Source of the DNA: Sphingomonas sp. Leaf32
Lineage (GTDB): Bacteria; Pseudomonadota; Alphaproteobacteria; Sphingomonadales; Sphingomonadaceae
DNA length: 64,000 bases
Direction of reading: 5' to 3'
Assembly (NCBI RefSeq): GCF_001421765.1
Contig: NZ_LMLA01000006.1
Span: 1 to 64,000 of the forward strand
Positions 18,250-28,069 of the stretch are shown piece after piece. Below the pieces are notes generated by a model. The model saw nothing but the letters and a program-made list of their open reading frames with translations, did no database searches and was not told the origin of the DNA. A program made the position numbers and the translations under genes. Within the stretch, counting starts at the first letter, position 1. Every line of letters begins with the position of its first letter.

Positions 18250-19397
18250 CTGCCAAAACACCTCCGGTCCTGACCGGCCTCAAGCCGCTCAGCCGGCTCG
18301 ACCATCCGCGCGAGATGATCCGCCAGTTCACGCCCAACTGGTTCGCCGCGACCATGGGCACCGGCATCCTCGCTCTCGCGCTGCCGCAGGTGCCCGGCAT
18401 CGGCCCCGCGCTCAAACCGATTGGCGAGGTGTTGTGGTTCTTCAACATCGCGCTCTTCATCCTGTTCGCCGGTCTCTATGGCGCGCGCTGGGCGATGTTC
18501 GGGCATGAGGCACGGCGCATCTTCGGCCACAACACCGTGTCGATGTTCATCGGGACCATTCCGATGGGCTTGGCGACGATCATCAACGGATGCCTCGCCT
18601 TCGGGATCGTGCGGTTCGGTAACGGCATCGTGCCGGTCGCACACGTCCTGTGGTGGATCGACGTCGCCATGTCGCTCGCCTGCGGCGTGTTGATCCCCTA
18701 CCTGATGTTTACCCGCCACGAGCACAGCCTGGACGGCATGACCGCGGTATGGCTGCTGCCGGTCGTCGCAGCGGAAGTGGCGGGTGCCAGCGGCGGGCTG
18801 CTCGCGCCGCATCTGGTCGATCCCCACGCGCAGATCGTGACGCTCGCGACCTCGTATGTGCTGTGGGCCTATTCGGTGCCGGTCGCGTTTGGCATCCTCG
18901 CTATCCTGATCCTGCGCATGGCGCTCCACAAGCTCCCGCACGAGAGCATGGCGGCATCATCCTGGCTCGCGCTGGGGCCGATCGGCACCGGGGCGCTGGG
19001 TATGCTGGTGCTTGGGGCGGATGCGCCGGCGATCCTCGCGGCGCACGGGCTGGTCGATGTCGGTACCGTCGCGCAAGGGATCGGCGTCGTCGTCGGGCTC
19101 TGCCTGTGGGGTTTCGGCCTGTGGTGGCTGGCGCTCGCGACGCTCATCACCATCCGCTACTGGCGCGCCGGCGTCCCATTCAACCTTGGCTGGTGGGGCT
19201 ATACCTTCCCGCTCGGCGTCTACACCGTCGCCACCTTCCGCCTCGGTACGACGCTGAACCTCGGCTTCTTCGGTATCGTCGGCACGGTGCTGACGATCGC
19301 GCTCGCGGCGATGTGGCTGCTGGTCGGTGCCAAGACGCTCGCCGGAGCATGGCGCGGCAACCTGTTCGTCTCGCCCTGCATCGCTACCCCGAACTGA
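18246..19397 (+). CDS. TDT/TehA-SLAC1 family transporter (probable sulfite exporter)
   Basis: 383 aa with about ten membrane helices. The opening FTPNWFAATMGTGILALAL is typical of the TDT family (TehA, SLAC1, yeast Ssu1). Ssu1 exports sulfite, and here the gene lies between a LysR regulator and a sulfite dehydrogenase, so sulfite efflux is the likely role. Tellurite resistance or malate transport are other roles in the family. Its start overlaps the LysR stop. Confidence 0.82.
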   Translation: MTAKTPPVLTGLKPLSRLDHPREMIRQFTPNWFAATMGTGILALALPQVPGIGPALKPIGEVLWFFNIALFILFAGLYGARWAMFGHEARRIFGHNTVSMFIGTIPMGLATIINGCLAFGIVRFGNGIVPVAHVLWWIDVAMSLACGVLIPYLMFTRHEHSLDGMTAVWLLPVVAAEVAGASGGLLAPHLVDPHAQIVTLATSYVLWAYSVPVAFGILAILILRMALHKLPHESMAASSWLALGPIGTGALGMLVLGADAPAILAAHGLVDVGTVAQGIGVVVGLCLWGFGLWWLALATLITIRYWRAGVPFNLGWWGYTFPLGVYTVATFRLGTTLNLGFFGIVGTVLTIALAAMWLLVGAKTLAGAWRGNLFVSPCIATPN

Positions 19398-19486
19398 TCC
19401 ACCCTGATGATCGGATCAGTCGGTCCGATCACTTGCAGAACGCCGCTTCGATCCGCCAGCGTGGCTGGCCACAGGAGAGCCTTGTC

Positions 19487-20722
19487 ATGGACAATTTTGA
19501 CGCCGCGCTGGCGAGTAAAACCAGCCGTCGCCGCTTTCTCAGGCGTACGGCGCTCGGCACCGCCGGCCTTGCCGCAGCACCTGCGCTGGCGCAGCAGCTC
19601 GTCGACCTGAAGCTGCCTGGCGGCAATGCCGAGCGGCCGATGACCAGCGCCTTTCCTGGCAAGGGCAGCATGATCCTTCAACGCATCCATCCTCCGCTGT
19701 TGGAGACGCCGATGGACGTGTTCGACAAGTCGGTGTTCACGCCCAACGACCAGTTCTTCGTTCGCTGGCACTGGGCCGACATTCCAACCTCGATCGACGT
19801 CGAGAGCTTCCGCCTCAACGTCTTCGGCCACGTCAACCGACCGCTGTCGATCAGCCTTGCCCAACTGCTGCGCCTGCCGCGGGTCGAGATGGCGGCGATC
19901 AACCAGTGTTCGGGCAACAGCCGTGGGCTGTTCCAGCCCCGGGTCGCCGGCGCGCAATGGGGCAACGGCGCGATGGGCAATGCCAAATGGCTCGGCGTGC
20001 GCCTGCGCGACGTGCTGAACCTCGCGGGGGTCAAGGCAGGCGCGGTACAGGTGCGCTTCGGCGCGCTCGATCAGCCGGTTGTGGCGGGCGCCCCTGACTT
20101 CGAGAAGGCGCTCGACATCGACCATGCCCGCGACGGCGAAGTGATGATCGCCTTCGGCATGAACGGCGAGCAGCTGCCGCTCCTCAACGGCTTTCCCTGC
20201 CGGCTGATCGTCCCGGGCTGGTATTCGACCTACTGGGTCAAGATGCTGAACGCGATCGAGGTGCTGCCCGGCCCTGACGACCAGTATTGGATGGCCAAGG
20301 CCTACAAGATACCGGCGACACCCGGCGCGAATGTCGCGCCCGGTGCCAAGGACTTCCCGACCGTGCCGATCAATCGCATGATCCCGCGCAGCTGGATGAC
20401 CAGCCTGCCGGATGGCCAGGCGATCGCCTATGAAGCGTCCATCCCGGTTGGCGGGATCGCGATGGGCGGCGACTGCGGCGTCGCCAAGGTCGATGTCTCA
20501 TCCGATGGTGGCCGCACCTGGTACAGGACGACGCTCGGAGCGGACGAGGGCAAGTATAGCTTCCGGCGCTGGGATGGTCGCGTGCCGCTTAGGCGCGGTC
20601 CCAACCCCATCATGGTGCGCTGCTGGAACGCCAACGGTGTCGCTCAGCCGATGAAGCCGATCTGGAACCCAGGCGGGTTCATGCGCGGCAATATCGAGAC
20701 CACCACCATCATCGCGGCCTGA
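19487..20722 (+). CDS. Tat-exported sulfite dehydrogenase, molybdopterin subunit
   Basis: 411 aa from the ATG at 19487, preceded by AGGAG. The leader has a twin-arginine motif (TSRRRFLRRTALG). The Mo-binding cysteine lies in AAINQCSGNSRGLFQPRV, followed by WGNGAMGNAKWLGVRLRDVL. The dimerisation domain is seen as VDVSSDGGRTWYRTTLG. These fit the SorA/SoxC branch that oxidises sulfite to sulfate in the periplasm. A monoheme cytochrome c gene follows 12 bases later, matching the SorAB arrangement. SoxC was considered, but no other sox genes are nearby. Confidence 0.9.
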   Translation: MDNFDAALASKTSRRRFLRRTALGTAGLAAAPALAQQLVDLKLPGGNAERPMTSAFPGKGSMILQRIHPPLLETPMDVFDKSVFTPNDQFFVRWHWADIPTSIDVESFRLNVFGHVNRPLSISLAQLLRLPRVEMAAINQCSGNSRGLFQPRVAGAQWGNGAMGNAKWLGVRLRDVLNLAGVKAGAVQVRFGALDQPVVAGAPDFEKALDIDHARDGEVMIAFGMNGEQLPLLNGFPCRLIVPGWYSTYWVKMLNAIEVLPGPDDQYWMAKAYKIPATPGANVAPGAKDFPTVPINRMIPRSWMTSLPDGQAIAYEASIPVGGIAMGGDCGVAKVDVSSDGGRTWYRTTLGADEGKYSFRRWDGRVPLRRGPNPIMVRCWNANGVAQPMKPIWNPGGFMRGNIETTTIIAA

Positions 20723-20734
20723 GGAGCGAGTAGC

Positions 20735-21217
20735 ATGAAGACCCCGTCTCCCGGTATCATGGCCGCTGGCCTGATCGGCCTGACCGGCATTATCCTCGTC
20801 TCGATCGGGGCGCCGAGCAGCCGCAAGGCGCCTGCCCCGATCTCCGAGACATCCGAGCCGGCACCGCCCACCAGCGTCTCAGCCCGCGGCTTTTCGCTCG
20901 CCTCGACCAGCGTCGACCTGCCGGTCGACGAAGCGACCTATCCCGATGGTCCGCACGCCAACGTCATCAACGCCAACTGCACTTCGTGCCACTCGGCCAG
21001 CATGGCGCTGACCCAGCCATCGCTATCGGCGGATCAGTGGAAGGCGACCGTCACCAAGATGCGCAAGGTGTACAAGGCCCCGGTGGCCGAGAAGGACGTC
21101 GACGCGATCGTCGCCTATCTCATCGCTATGCCGAGCCAGAAGGCGGCACCCGCGACAGGCAAGGCGCAGGATCCCGACCCCAAGGCGGCTCCCGGTGTCT
21201 CAGGTGGAACAGGCTAA
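20735..21217 (+). CDS. c-type cytochrome, SorB-like electron acceptor
   Basis: 160 aa with an N-terminal membrane or signal helix (GIMAAGLIGLTGIILVSIGA), one heme-binding motif NCTSCHSAS at about residues 85-93 and a later Met-containing region (IVAYLIAMPS). The tail is low-complexity Ala/Pro/Gly. Its position directly after the molybdoprotein supports a role as the electron acceptor of periplasmic sulfite oxidation. The distal Met ligand is not certain. Confidence 0.88.
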   Translation: MKTPSPGIMAAGLIGLTGIILVSIGAPSSRKAPAPISETSEPAPPTSVSARGFSLASTSVDLPVDEATYPDGPHANVINANCTSCHSASMALTQPSLSADQWKATVTKMRKVYKAPVAEKDVDAIVAYLIAMPSQKAAPATGKAQDPDPKAAPGVSGGTG

Positions 21218-21296
21218 CCGATCTACTTCCATAATCCCGAAATACCATCGTCTTAGAAAAGCCGTTGGGAGACGATCCGTAAAAGCAATACGTCCG

Positions 21297-24200
21297 TCAG
21301 GTGGTTTGTGGGACCGGATCAGCCCGTGCCTGTCCAAAGCGCGCATAGAGTGTTGGCAGCACGAATAGAGTCAGCAACGTTGCGGAGATCAAGCCGCCTA
21401 TCACGACCGTAGCAAGCGGCTTTTGCACTTCCGCCCCCGCGCCGTGCCCGAGCGCCATTGGGACGAACCCCAAGGATGCAACGAGCGCTGTCATGGCGAC
21501 GGGGCGGAAACGGGTCAGAGCACCCTCCCTCGCCGCCTGCGCCCGCGCCATACCCTGCCGCATCAACTCCTGAATCGAGCTAACCATCACCAGCCCGTTC
21601 AGCACAGCCACACCCGACAGCGCAATGAACCCGACAGCGGCCGAGATTGAGAACGGCATGCCGCGTAACACGAGCGCGAGAATGCCGCCCACCAGCGCCA
21701 GAGGAACGCCGGTAAACACCAGGGCCGCGTCGCGGACGCTGCCGAGAGCACCATAGAGCAGCAACATGATGACCGCGAAGCAGATCGGGACGACGATCGT
21801 CAGCCGCTCGCGCGCCGCAGCCAGATTCTGAAACTGACCACCCCACTGGAGGTAGGTGCCGGGAGGGAGCGTGACTTGCGCGTCGATCGCGGCCTGCGCG
21901 TCAGCCACCACGCCAGCAACGTCGCGACCGCGGACATTGGCCTGCACCACGACGCGGCGCTTGCCGTTCTCGCGGCTGATTTGGTTTGGACCATCCCCGA
22001 CAGCAACGTCCGCGACGCTCCCCAGAGGGACGTAGGAGCCGTTGGGCGTAGGAATAGGTATCTGCCCGATCGCCTGTAGGTCAGCCCGTGCGGTTTCCGC
22101 CAGGCGGATCACGACCGGGAAGCGCCGATCGCCCTCGAAGATCATGCCCGCCTCACGACCGCCAATCGTCGCGGCAACGGTATCTTGCACGTCGCCGGCA
22201 GTGACACCAACACGCGCCATCGCATCGCGGTTCGGCCGAATATCGAGCAGCGGCAGGCCCTCGGTTTGCTCAACTTGCACATCAGCCGCACCACGGATCT
22301 TGCGGAGGACTGCCGCAATTTGATTGGCGGTCGCGTTCATCTGCCCGAAGTCATCCCCAAACACCTTGACCGCCAAGTCTCCACGGACGCCCGCGATCAG
22401 CTCGTTGAAGCGCATCTGGATAGGCTGCGTGATCTCGTAGCCATTGCCGGGAATGGTCTTGAGCTTCTTTTCAAGGCGCTCGACCAGCTCAGTCTTAGGC
22501 AGGCTGGGATCAGGCCATTCGTCGCGTGGCTTGAGGATCACGAACGTGTCCGTCGCATTGGGCGGCATCGGATCGGAGGCGATTTCGGACGTGCCGGTAC
22601 GCGAGAACGCGAAGCGAATTTCCGGCTCGCGAGCGATCATCTTCTCGACTGCAAACTGCATCTTCTGGCTCTGATTGACAGAGGTGCCCGCAGGCCGCCA
22701 CGCCTGAACAAGGATGTTGCCTTCATCAAGCTGAGGCAAAAACTCTTGGCCCAGCGTCGAGAAGGCCAGGACAGCTGCTACCACAGCCACAACCGCAGCG
22801 CCGATCGTTATGCTCGGGCGTCGCATGGCGGCATCCAGGCCGGGTTCGTAGCGCTGTTTCAGCACTGCGATGACCCGGCTTTCCTTCTCATCCACGCGTC
22901 CGCCAATCCATGCCGCGATGGCGGCAGGGACGAATGTCAGGGACAGGATGAAGGCGAACACGAGCGCGATGATGACGGTAAGCGCCATCGGCTCGAACAT
23001 CTTGCCTTCGACGCCCGAGAAGGTGAGCAGCGGGGCATAGACAAGGATGATGATCGCCTGCCCGTACACCGATGGGCGGATCATTTCGCGCGCGGACGCG
23101 GCGACGATCGCAAGCCGCTCCTCTAGCGAAAGGCGTTCGCCCAGCTCGTGTTGGCGTTCCGCTAAGCGGCGCAGGGCATTTTCTACAATGATGACTGCGC
23201 CATCGACAATCAGGCCGAAATCGAGCGCGCCGAGGCTCATTAGATTGGCCGACACCCCGGCACGTAGCATGCCGGCGCTGGTCAGCAGCACCGTGACAGG
23301 AATAACCAGGGCCGCGATCAATGCCGCCCGGATATTGCCGAGCAGCAGGAACAGCACGACGATGACCAGCACCGCGCCCTCCGCAAGGTTGCGGCCGACA
23401 GTCGCGATCGTGGAGTTCACGAGGTTGGTGCGATCCAGCACCGGCTTCACGATGATATCGGCCGGAAGCGAGCGGCTGATTGTTTTCAGGCGATCGGACA
23501 CAGCCGTGGCGACGGTGCGGCTATTCTCGCCGATGCGCATGACAGCTGTGCCGACCACGACCTCGTGACCGTTTTCGGAAGCGGAGCCGGTGCGAATGCC
23601 GTGGCCTGCTTTGACGGTCGCGACCTGATCGAGCGTGATGGGGACGTTTTCGCGGGTCGCCACGACCGTCCGCGCCAGTTCGTTCGCGGTTCGCACGCGC
23701 GCGTCGGAGCGGACGAAAAGGCCCGCGCCGTTACTGTCCACGATGCCCGCGCCGATGCTGCTATTGCTGCGCTCCAATGCGGTCGCGAGGTCCTGTATCG
23801 TGAGGCGCAGCGCGGCTAGGCGTTGAAGGTCGGGCATGACGAGATACTGGCGATCGAACCCCCCAAGGGAGTCGATGCCGGCGACGCCGGCCGTACCCCG
23901 AAGTTGGGGAGCAACGATCCATTCCTGAACCGTATGCAGGTAAGTGGCCTTGTCATCTTCGCTGACCAAGTGCTCGCCTTCCGGCGTGATATAGCTGCCA
24001 TCACGTTGCAGCCCCGGTTCCCCGTCGCGATGCCGGACCTTGTCCAACTCGCGAAGCTCGACCGTCCACATGAAAATATCGCCAAGGCCGGTAGCGATAG
24101 GCCCCATTTCCGGCATGATGCCTTGGGGTAGGCGTTCCTCCGCTGAACGCAGCCGTTCGGCCACCTGTTGGCGGGCAAAATAGATATCAGTGGCATCGGA

Positions 24201-24491
24201 AAATACGGCGGTAATTTGCGCAAAGCCGTTCCGGTTGAGCGAGCGCGTATATTCCAGACCCGGTATGCCAGCGAGCGAGGTTTCGATCGTAAATGATACT
24301 TGCCGCTCGATCTGATCGGGCGACAGAGAGGGGGCCATCACGTTGACCTGAACCTGATTGTTCGTGATGTCAGGGACGGCATCGATCGGAAGGCGTTGCA
24401 GCGCCAGAGCACCCACCAGGGCCGCGATCCCGGTGAAAAGCAGGACGAGCCAGCGGCGCTCGACCGCGAAAGTTACAAGACGGCCGATCAT
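21297..24491 (-). CDS. CzcA-family heavy-metal RND efflux pump
   Basis: 1064 aa, full length for an HME-RND pump. The metal-type signature ALDFGLIVDGAVIIVEN is present, as in CzcA/CnrA (Co, Zn, Cd, Ni), unlike the monovalent CusA type. The N-terminus (MIGRLVTFAVERRW) and 12-helix layout with two large periplasmic loops are typical. It is the last gene of a CDF-czcC-czcB-czcA operon, 4 bases after czcB, and ends convergently with the cytochrome gene at 21217. Metal specificity is inferred. Confidence 0.93.
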   Translation of the reverse strand: MIGRLVTFAVERRWLVLLFTGIAALVGALALQRLPIDAVPDITNNQVQVNVMAPSLSPDQIERQVSFTIETSLAGIPGLEYTRSLNRNGFAQITAVFSDATDIYFARQQVAERLRSAEERLPQGIMPEMGPIATGLGDIFMWTVELRELDKVRHRDGEPGLQRDGSYITPEGEHLVSEDDKATYLHTVQEWIVAPQLRGTAGVAGIDSLGGFDRQYLVMPDLQRLAALRLTIQDLATALERSNSSIGAGIVDSNGAGLFVRSDARVRTANELARTVVATRENVPITLDQVATVKAGHGIRTGSASENGHEVVVGTAVMRIGENSRTVATAVSDRLKTISRSLPADIIVKPVLDRTNLVNSTIATVGRNLAEGAVLVIVVLFLLLGNIRAALIAALVIPVTVLLTSAGMLRAGVSANLMSLGALDFGLIVDGAVIIVENALRRLAERQHELGERLSLEERLAIVAASAREMIRPSVYGQAIIILVYAPLLTFSGVEGKMFEPMALTVIIALVFAFILSLTFVPAAIAAWIGGRVDEKESRVIAVLKQRYEPGLDAAMRRPSITIGAAVVAVVAAVLAFSTLGQEFLPQLDEGNILVQAWRPAGTSVNQSQKMQFAVEKMIAREPEIRFAFSRTGTSEIASDPMPPNATDTFVILKPRDEWPDPSLPKTELVERLEKKLKTIPGNGYEITQPIQMRFNELIAGVRGDLAVKVFGDDFGQMNATANQIAAVLRKIRGAADVQVEQTEGLPLLDIRPNRDAMARVGVTAGDVQDTVAATIGGREAGMIFEGDRRFPVVIRLAETARADLQAIGQIPIPTPNGSYVPLGSVADVAVGDGPNQISRENGKRRVVVQANVRGRDVAGVVADAQAAIDAQVTLPPGTYLQWGGQFQNLAAARERLTIVVPICFAVIMLLLYGALGSVRDAALVFTGVPLALVGGILALVLRGMPFSISAAVGFIALSGVAVLNGLVMVSSIQELMRQGMARAQAAREGALTRFRPVAMTALVASLGFVPMALGHGAGAEVQKPLATVVIGGLISATLLTLFVLPTLYARFGQARADPVPQTT

Positions 24492-24495
24492 TGGA

Positions 24496-25677
24496 TCAAT
24501 CCATGTCCATTTCGCCGCCCTTGCCGAGTTCGGCTTTGAGCGTGAAGCTATTGGTGGTTGCGATACGCTCGCTGCCGGTCAGGCCAGAGGTGATGACGAC
24601 CTGATCGCCGTTGCGACGCCCTGCCTGCACCGGAACGGCCTTGAAGCCGCTAGGCGTGCGCACGAACACGACCATCTTATTCTCTACCGATTGGACCGCC
24701 GTGGACGGCACAGTGATACTGTGATCCCCGATCGAGGGCAGCAGGATCGAGGCCGTGACGGGCTCCCCTACCCGCCAAGTGCCGCCCGCATTATCGAGGG
24801 AAGCGATAACCTGAACAAGCCGCGTGGTTTCATCGAGAGCGGGCGACACGAAGGTCACGCGACCTTCCTGCCTGCGGCCGGCCGAGGTGACTTCAACGCG
24901 TGTTCCAGGCTTTACCTTGCCGGCGTCAGCCGGTGAGAGTGACGCAGCGATGGTCACGCGCGAGAGGTTGGCGACCCGGTACAGCTCGCCGTCTGCCGCA
25001 ACCGTCTGACCGAGCGTCGCCGATCGAGCGATGATCTGACCGGAAAGGGGCGAGCGGATCGCCACACGGTTCAGCGCACCCCCGCTCCCGCCTGTGGCCG
25101 AGAGCTGCTGTTGGGCGAGGCGGACCGCAATGTTGGCTTCGGTGGCAGCAGTTCGAGCGGCGATGAGATCCTGTTCCGGCGAGACGCGTTCAGCAAACAG
25201 ACCTTGCTCACGGCGCAGGTTCGATTGTGCGAGCGCAGAGCGCGCGCGCGCGGCTTCAATCTCGGCGTTTAATGAGGCGGCCTCGCGACTTTCAATGATC
25301 GCAAGCGCATCGCCACGGCGCACCGATTGCCCGAGGTTACGGGTAAGGGAGACGACACGACCGCCGATCGTCGCGGATACGACCTGCACCCCTTGCGGAT
25401 CACCCTGAACCAAGGCCGGCAGCTCGATTGCGCCGGCAACGCCGCCAATCGCAGGCCGACCAACTTCGATCCCGGCATCCGCGATTTGCTGGGCCGAAAG
25501 GCTTACGGCGTCTTTATCGGCAGGTTTGCCGGCTTCGCCTTTCTCGCCTTCGCCCTTTTCCATCCCTTCCATGCCGGCCATGTTGTCGGCCTTCTTTTCC
25601 CCGCCCCCGCCACAGGCAAGCAGCGTCAGGGGAAGCAGAGCGGATAGTACGACCCGCGCGCCGGTCTTCGTCATCAT
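24496..25677 (-). CDS. CzcB-family periplasmic adaptor lipoprotein
   Basis: 393 aa. A lipoprotein signal ends in LLACGG. A Met/Glu/Gly/Lys-rich stretch (MAGMEGMEKGEGEKGEAG) follows and may bind metal. The HlyD/CzcB barrel-hairpin core is seen as VVSATIGGRVVSLTRNLGQS and SPLSGQIIARSATLGQ. Its start overlaps the czcC stop by 4 bases. It links the RND pump to the outer membrane channel. Confidence 0.92.
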   Translation of the reverse strand: MMTKTGARVVLSALLPLTLLACGGGGEKKADNMAGMEGMEKGEGEKGEAGKPADKDAVSLSAQQIADAGIEVGRPAIGGVAGAIELPALVQGDPQGVQVVSATIGGRVVSLTRNLGQSVRRGDALAIIESREAASLNAEIEAARARSALAQSNLRREQGLFAERVSPEQDLIAARTAATEANIAVRLAQQQLSATGGSGGALNRVAIRSPLSGQIIARSATLGQTVAADGELYRVANLSRVTIAASLSPADAGKVKPGTRVEVTSAGRRQEGRVTFVSPALDETTRLVQVIASLDNAGGTWRVGEPVTASILLPSIGDHSITVPSTAVQSVENKMVVFVRTPSGFKAVPVQAGRRNGDQVVITSGLTGSERIATTNSFTLKAELGKGGEMDMD

Positions 25678-26966
25678 TGGTCCTTCGCCAGTTCGGGAGC
25701 GGCAGCGGTCAGCCGCTCAAGCCGGGCCTTTGCATCATGGTAGGTCGCCAGCGCATCGATCGCGGCCGTGCGGGTTTCAGACAGGGTGCGTTCGGCGTCG
25801 AGAAGATCGAGTTGGCCGAACTTGCCTTCACGGTAGCCGATGCGGGCAATGCGCGCGGCTTCCGTCGCTGCTGCCAGGACCGGCCCACCCGTGGTTCTAG
25901 CGGTCGTCGCGGCATTTGCCACTTCCGCTTCCGCGCTGGCTATCGACTGCCCCGCATCCAGCTCAGCCGCGCGTCGCATCGCGTCCGCCTGATCGCGTTG
26001 CGCCCGCGCCTGAACGACCGACGCCCGGCCGTTGTTGAACAGTGGAAGCGGTATCGAGAGGCCGACGACCGCAGCCATATCGTTCGACGCATCGAGCCGG
26101 CGTGCGCCGGCATTGACGGTCACGTCGGGGATGCGTTGGGAGCGAGCAAGCCGCACTTGCGCATCTGCCGTCGTCACTGCGGCTCGCGCCGCAGACAATG
26201 CCAGCGTGCCGCCCGGACTGGCCGCGATCGAGGGGCCGTAACCTTGCACGCGATCGAACCAGGCAACGTCGAGCGGGCCGGTTACGGGCTGACCAATACG
26301 CCGGGCGAGATTGCCCCGCGCGACTTCCGTCAGGCGCTGCGCACGTTCAACCGCAGCTTCGGCATTGATGCGCAACACGTCGGCACGCTGTTGCTCTAGC
26401 GGCGATGCCCTGCCCGCGCGTACCCGAATGCCCGCCGCGCGGGCCGCCTCCCCGGCAATGCCGGCTTGCTCGCGCGCAGTCGTGATGCGACGCTCGGCTG
26501 CTACGGCTTCGATATACGCCTGTGTTACAGCGAGCCGAATATCGGCCGTAGCAATAACCAGGGCGAGCCGAGCTTGCTCCCCTTGTGCGTTGGCAACACC
26601 GACCCGCGCGGAACGCTTGCCGCCAAGCTCGATAGGTAGAGCAACACCGACTGTAGCTTCCGCGCTACGAAGACCGCGATATACCCCCGAACCCCCAAAA
26701 TATTCCAGACCGCCATTCAGCGTAGGGTTAGGGCGCAGCCCCGCTACATCGCGCGCCGCACCTGTTGCCCGAACGCCGGCCTGCGCTGCTTCTAGCGACG
26801 GTGCTGACGCTTCCGCCAACGCCAGTATTTTTTCTAGCGTCAGTACCGGGGTGACCGTCGCTTCGGAACCGGTTTGCGATTGGGCGTGCGCTACGCACGG
26901 AACGACGGCGACGACCGCGATCAGGACGAAGGGCAACCGGTGCCGGAGCTTCATAGGGTAAGTCAT
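25674..26966 (-). CDS. CzcC-family outer membrane efflux channel
   Basis: 430 aa from the ATG at 26966, which overlaps the stop of the CDF gene by one base; an ATG at 26954 is an alternative. A signal peptide (LPFVLIAVVAVVPCVAHAQ) precedes two TolC-type helical repeats rich in Ala and Gln. It belongs to the OMF family that pairs with CzcBA. The upstream in-frame extension overlaps the CDF gene and was discarded. Confidence 0.9.
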   Translation of the reverse strand: MTYPMKLRHRLPFVLIAVVAVVPCVAHAQSQTGSEATVTPVLTLEKILALAEASAPSLEAAQAGVRATGAARDVAGLRPNPTLNGGLEYFGGSGVYRGLRSAEATVGVALPIELGGKRSARVGVANAQGEQARLALVIATADIRLAVTQAYIEAVAAERRITTAREQAGIAGEAARAAGIRVRAGRASPLEQQRADVLRINAEAAVERAQRLTEVARGNLARRIGQPVTGPLDVAWFDRVQGYGPSIAASPGGTLALSAARAAVTTADAQVRLARSQRIPDVTVNAGARRLDASNDMAAVVGLSIPLPLFNNGRASVVQARAQRDQADAMRRAAELDAGQSIASAEAEVANAATTARTTGGPVLAAATEAARIARIGYREGKFGQLDLLDAERTLSETRTAAIDALATYHDAKARLERLTAAAPELAKDQ

Positions 26967-27610
26967 TATGACGACGGCCTTGCCGTTGATTGGAGTTCGC
27001 GCCGCGCATTGCGGATAATTTCGTAGGCCGAATGCAGGAACAGGAGCGCGATGACGCCGGCAACGACCAGATCGGGCCAAGCCGCACCGGTCCAGCCAAC
27101 AAGGGCGGCTGCGATGATCACCGCAACATTGGCAATCGCGTCGTTACGGCTGAACAACCAAATAGCGGTGACGTTCGCATCCCCTTCGCGAAATCGCGAT
27201 AGAACTAGTGCAGCCGTCACGTTCACTATGAGCGCAACGATCCCGATAGCGCCCATCAATTCGGCTTCTGGCGCAATTGCATTCATCGCACGCCAAAGGG
27301 CGAAGGCGATGACACCTATCCCGAGCGCGCCAAGGAATATGCCCTGTGTAAGCGCAACCTGAGAACGGGCACGAGCGGTCCATCCCAGCGCAATCAATCC
27401 GAGGAGCGAGATGCTGCCGTCCCCGATGAAATCGAGGGCATCGGCCTTCAATGCCTGGCTGTCGGCAAGGAACCCCCCGACGATTTCAGCCAGACCAAAG
27501 CCCAGATTAAGCAGAACGACGATCCACAATGCGCGCCGATATGCGGGATCGCGCTCCGCTCGTTTGGTATCACCGGAACAACCGCATGAAGAGGATTCAC
27601 TTGCACTCAT
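26966..27610 (-). CDS. Cation diffusion facilitator-like transporter, first gene of czc operon
   Basis: 214 aa with six membrane helices. CDF features include SQALKADALDFIGDGSISL (helix II metal-site Asp residues) and SRNDAIANVAVIIAA (helix V site). The N-terminus has a short Cys motif (SSSCGCSG) that may bind metal. It lacks the long C-terminal cytoplasmic domain of classical CzcD, so it is a short-form CDF. It probably exports Zn, Co or Cd from the cytoplasm. It is transcribed divergently from the MerR gene across a 60-base promoter region. Confidence 0.88.
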   Translation of the reverse strand: MSASESSSCGCSGDTKRAERDPAYRRALWIVVLLNLGFGLAEIVGGFLADSQALKADALDFIGDGSISLLGLIALGWTARARSQVALTQGIFLGALGIGVIAFALWRAMNAIAPEAELMGAIGIVALIVNVTAALVLSRFREGDANVTAIWLFSRNDAIANVAVIIAAALVGWTGAAWPDLVVAGVIALLFLHSAYEIIRNARRELQSTARPSS

Positions 27611-27626
27611 ATCGTGCCTCTACGAT

Positions 27627-27641
27627 CTACAGTCACTGTAG
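27627..27641. promoter_or_regulatory. MerR-type operator in the czc divergent promoter
   Basis: CTACAGTCACTGTAG is a perfect 15-base dyad. On the minus strand it is flanked by TTGCTC and TAGAGG with a 19-base spacer, the long spacing characteristic of MerR-activated promoters. It lies between the CDF-czcCBA operon and the MerR gene, so MerR binding would control both. Confidence 0.8.
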
Positions 27642-27670
27642 GAGCAAGCGGTTTCTAGTGGAGTGGCAAC

Positions 27671-28069
27671 GTGTTGATGATCGGCGATTTGGCAAAGCGG
27701 ACAGGGACCAAAATCAACACCATCCGATTCTATGAGGAAATCGGCCTCATGCCCGAAGCGCTCCGCACGTCTGGAGGCCGTCGCACCTATGGAGAGGGGC
27801 AGGTTCGCCAGCTTGGCTTCATCCGCCATGCCCGGGAACTAGGATTTTCAGTAGATGAAATCCGATCGCTTATTGCCCTGTCTGCCGATCCCGATCAGGA
27901 CTGCAACCAGGCCGGCGCCATCGCCCGTCGGCATCTCGCCAGCGTGGAGGATCGTATCACACGCCTTGTCGCGCTTCGCGACGCATTGAGTGCTGCAACA
28001 CGATCCTGCGATGGCGGACGCATCGCCGACTGCCGGGTAATGGAAGCGATTACTGCCGTGCCCAACTAA
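27671..28069 (+). CDS. MerR-family metal-responsive regulator
   Basis: 132 aa from a GTG at 27671 with GGAG upstream; an ATG at 27677 is possible. Residues ~3-40 (MIGDLAKRTGTKINTIRFYE) are the MerR helix-turn-helix. The C-terminal region has Cys residues at DQDCNQ, SCDGGRIADC, matching the metal-binding cysteines of CadR/ZntR-like proteins. It is divergent from the czc operon and has a dyad operator in the gap. The likely inducer is Zn, Cd or Pb. Confidence 0.9.
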   Translation: MLMIGDLAKRTGTKINTIRFYEEIGLMPEALRTSGGRRTYGEGQVRQLGFIRHARELGFSVDEIRSLIALSADPDQDCNQAGAIARRHLASVEDRITRLVALRDALSAATRSCDGGRIADCRVMEAITAVPN

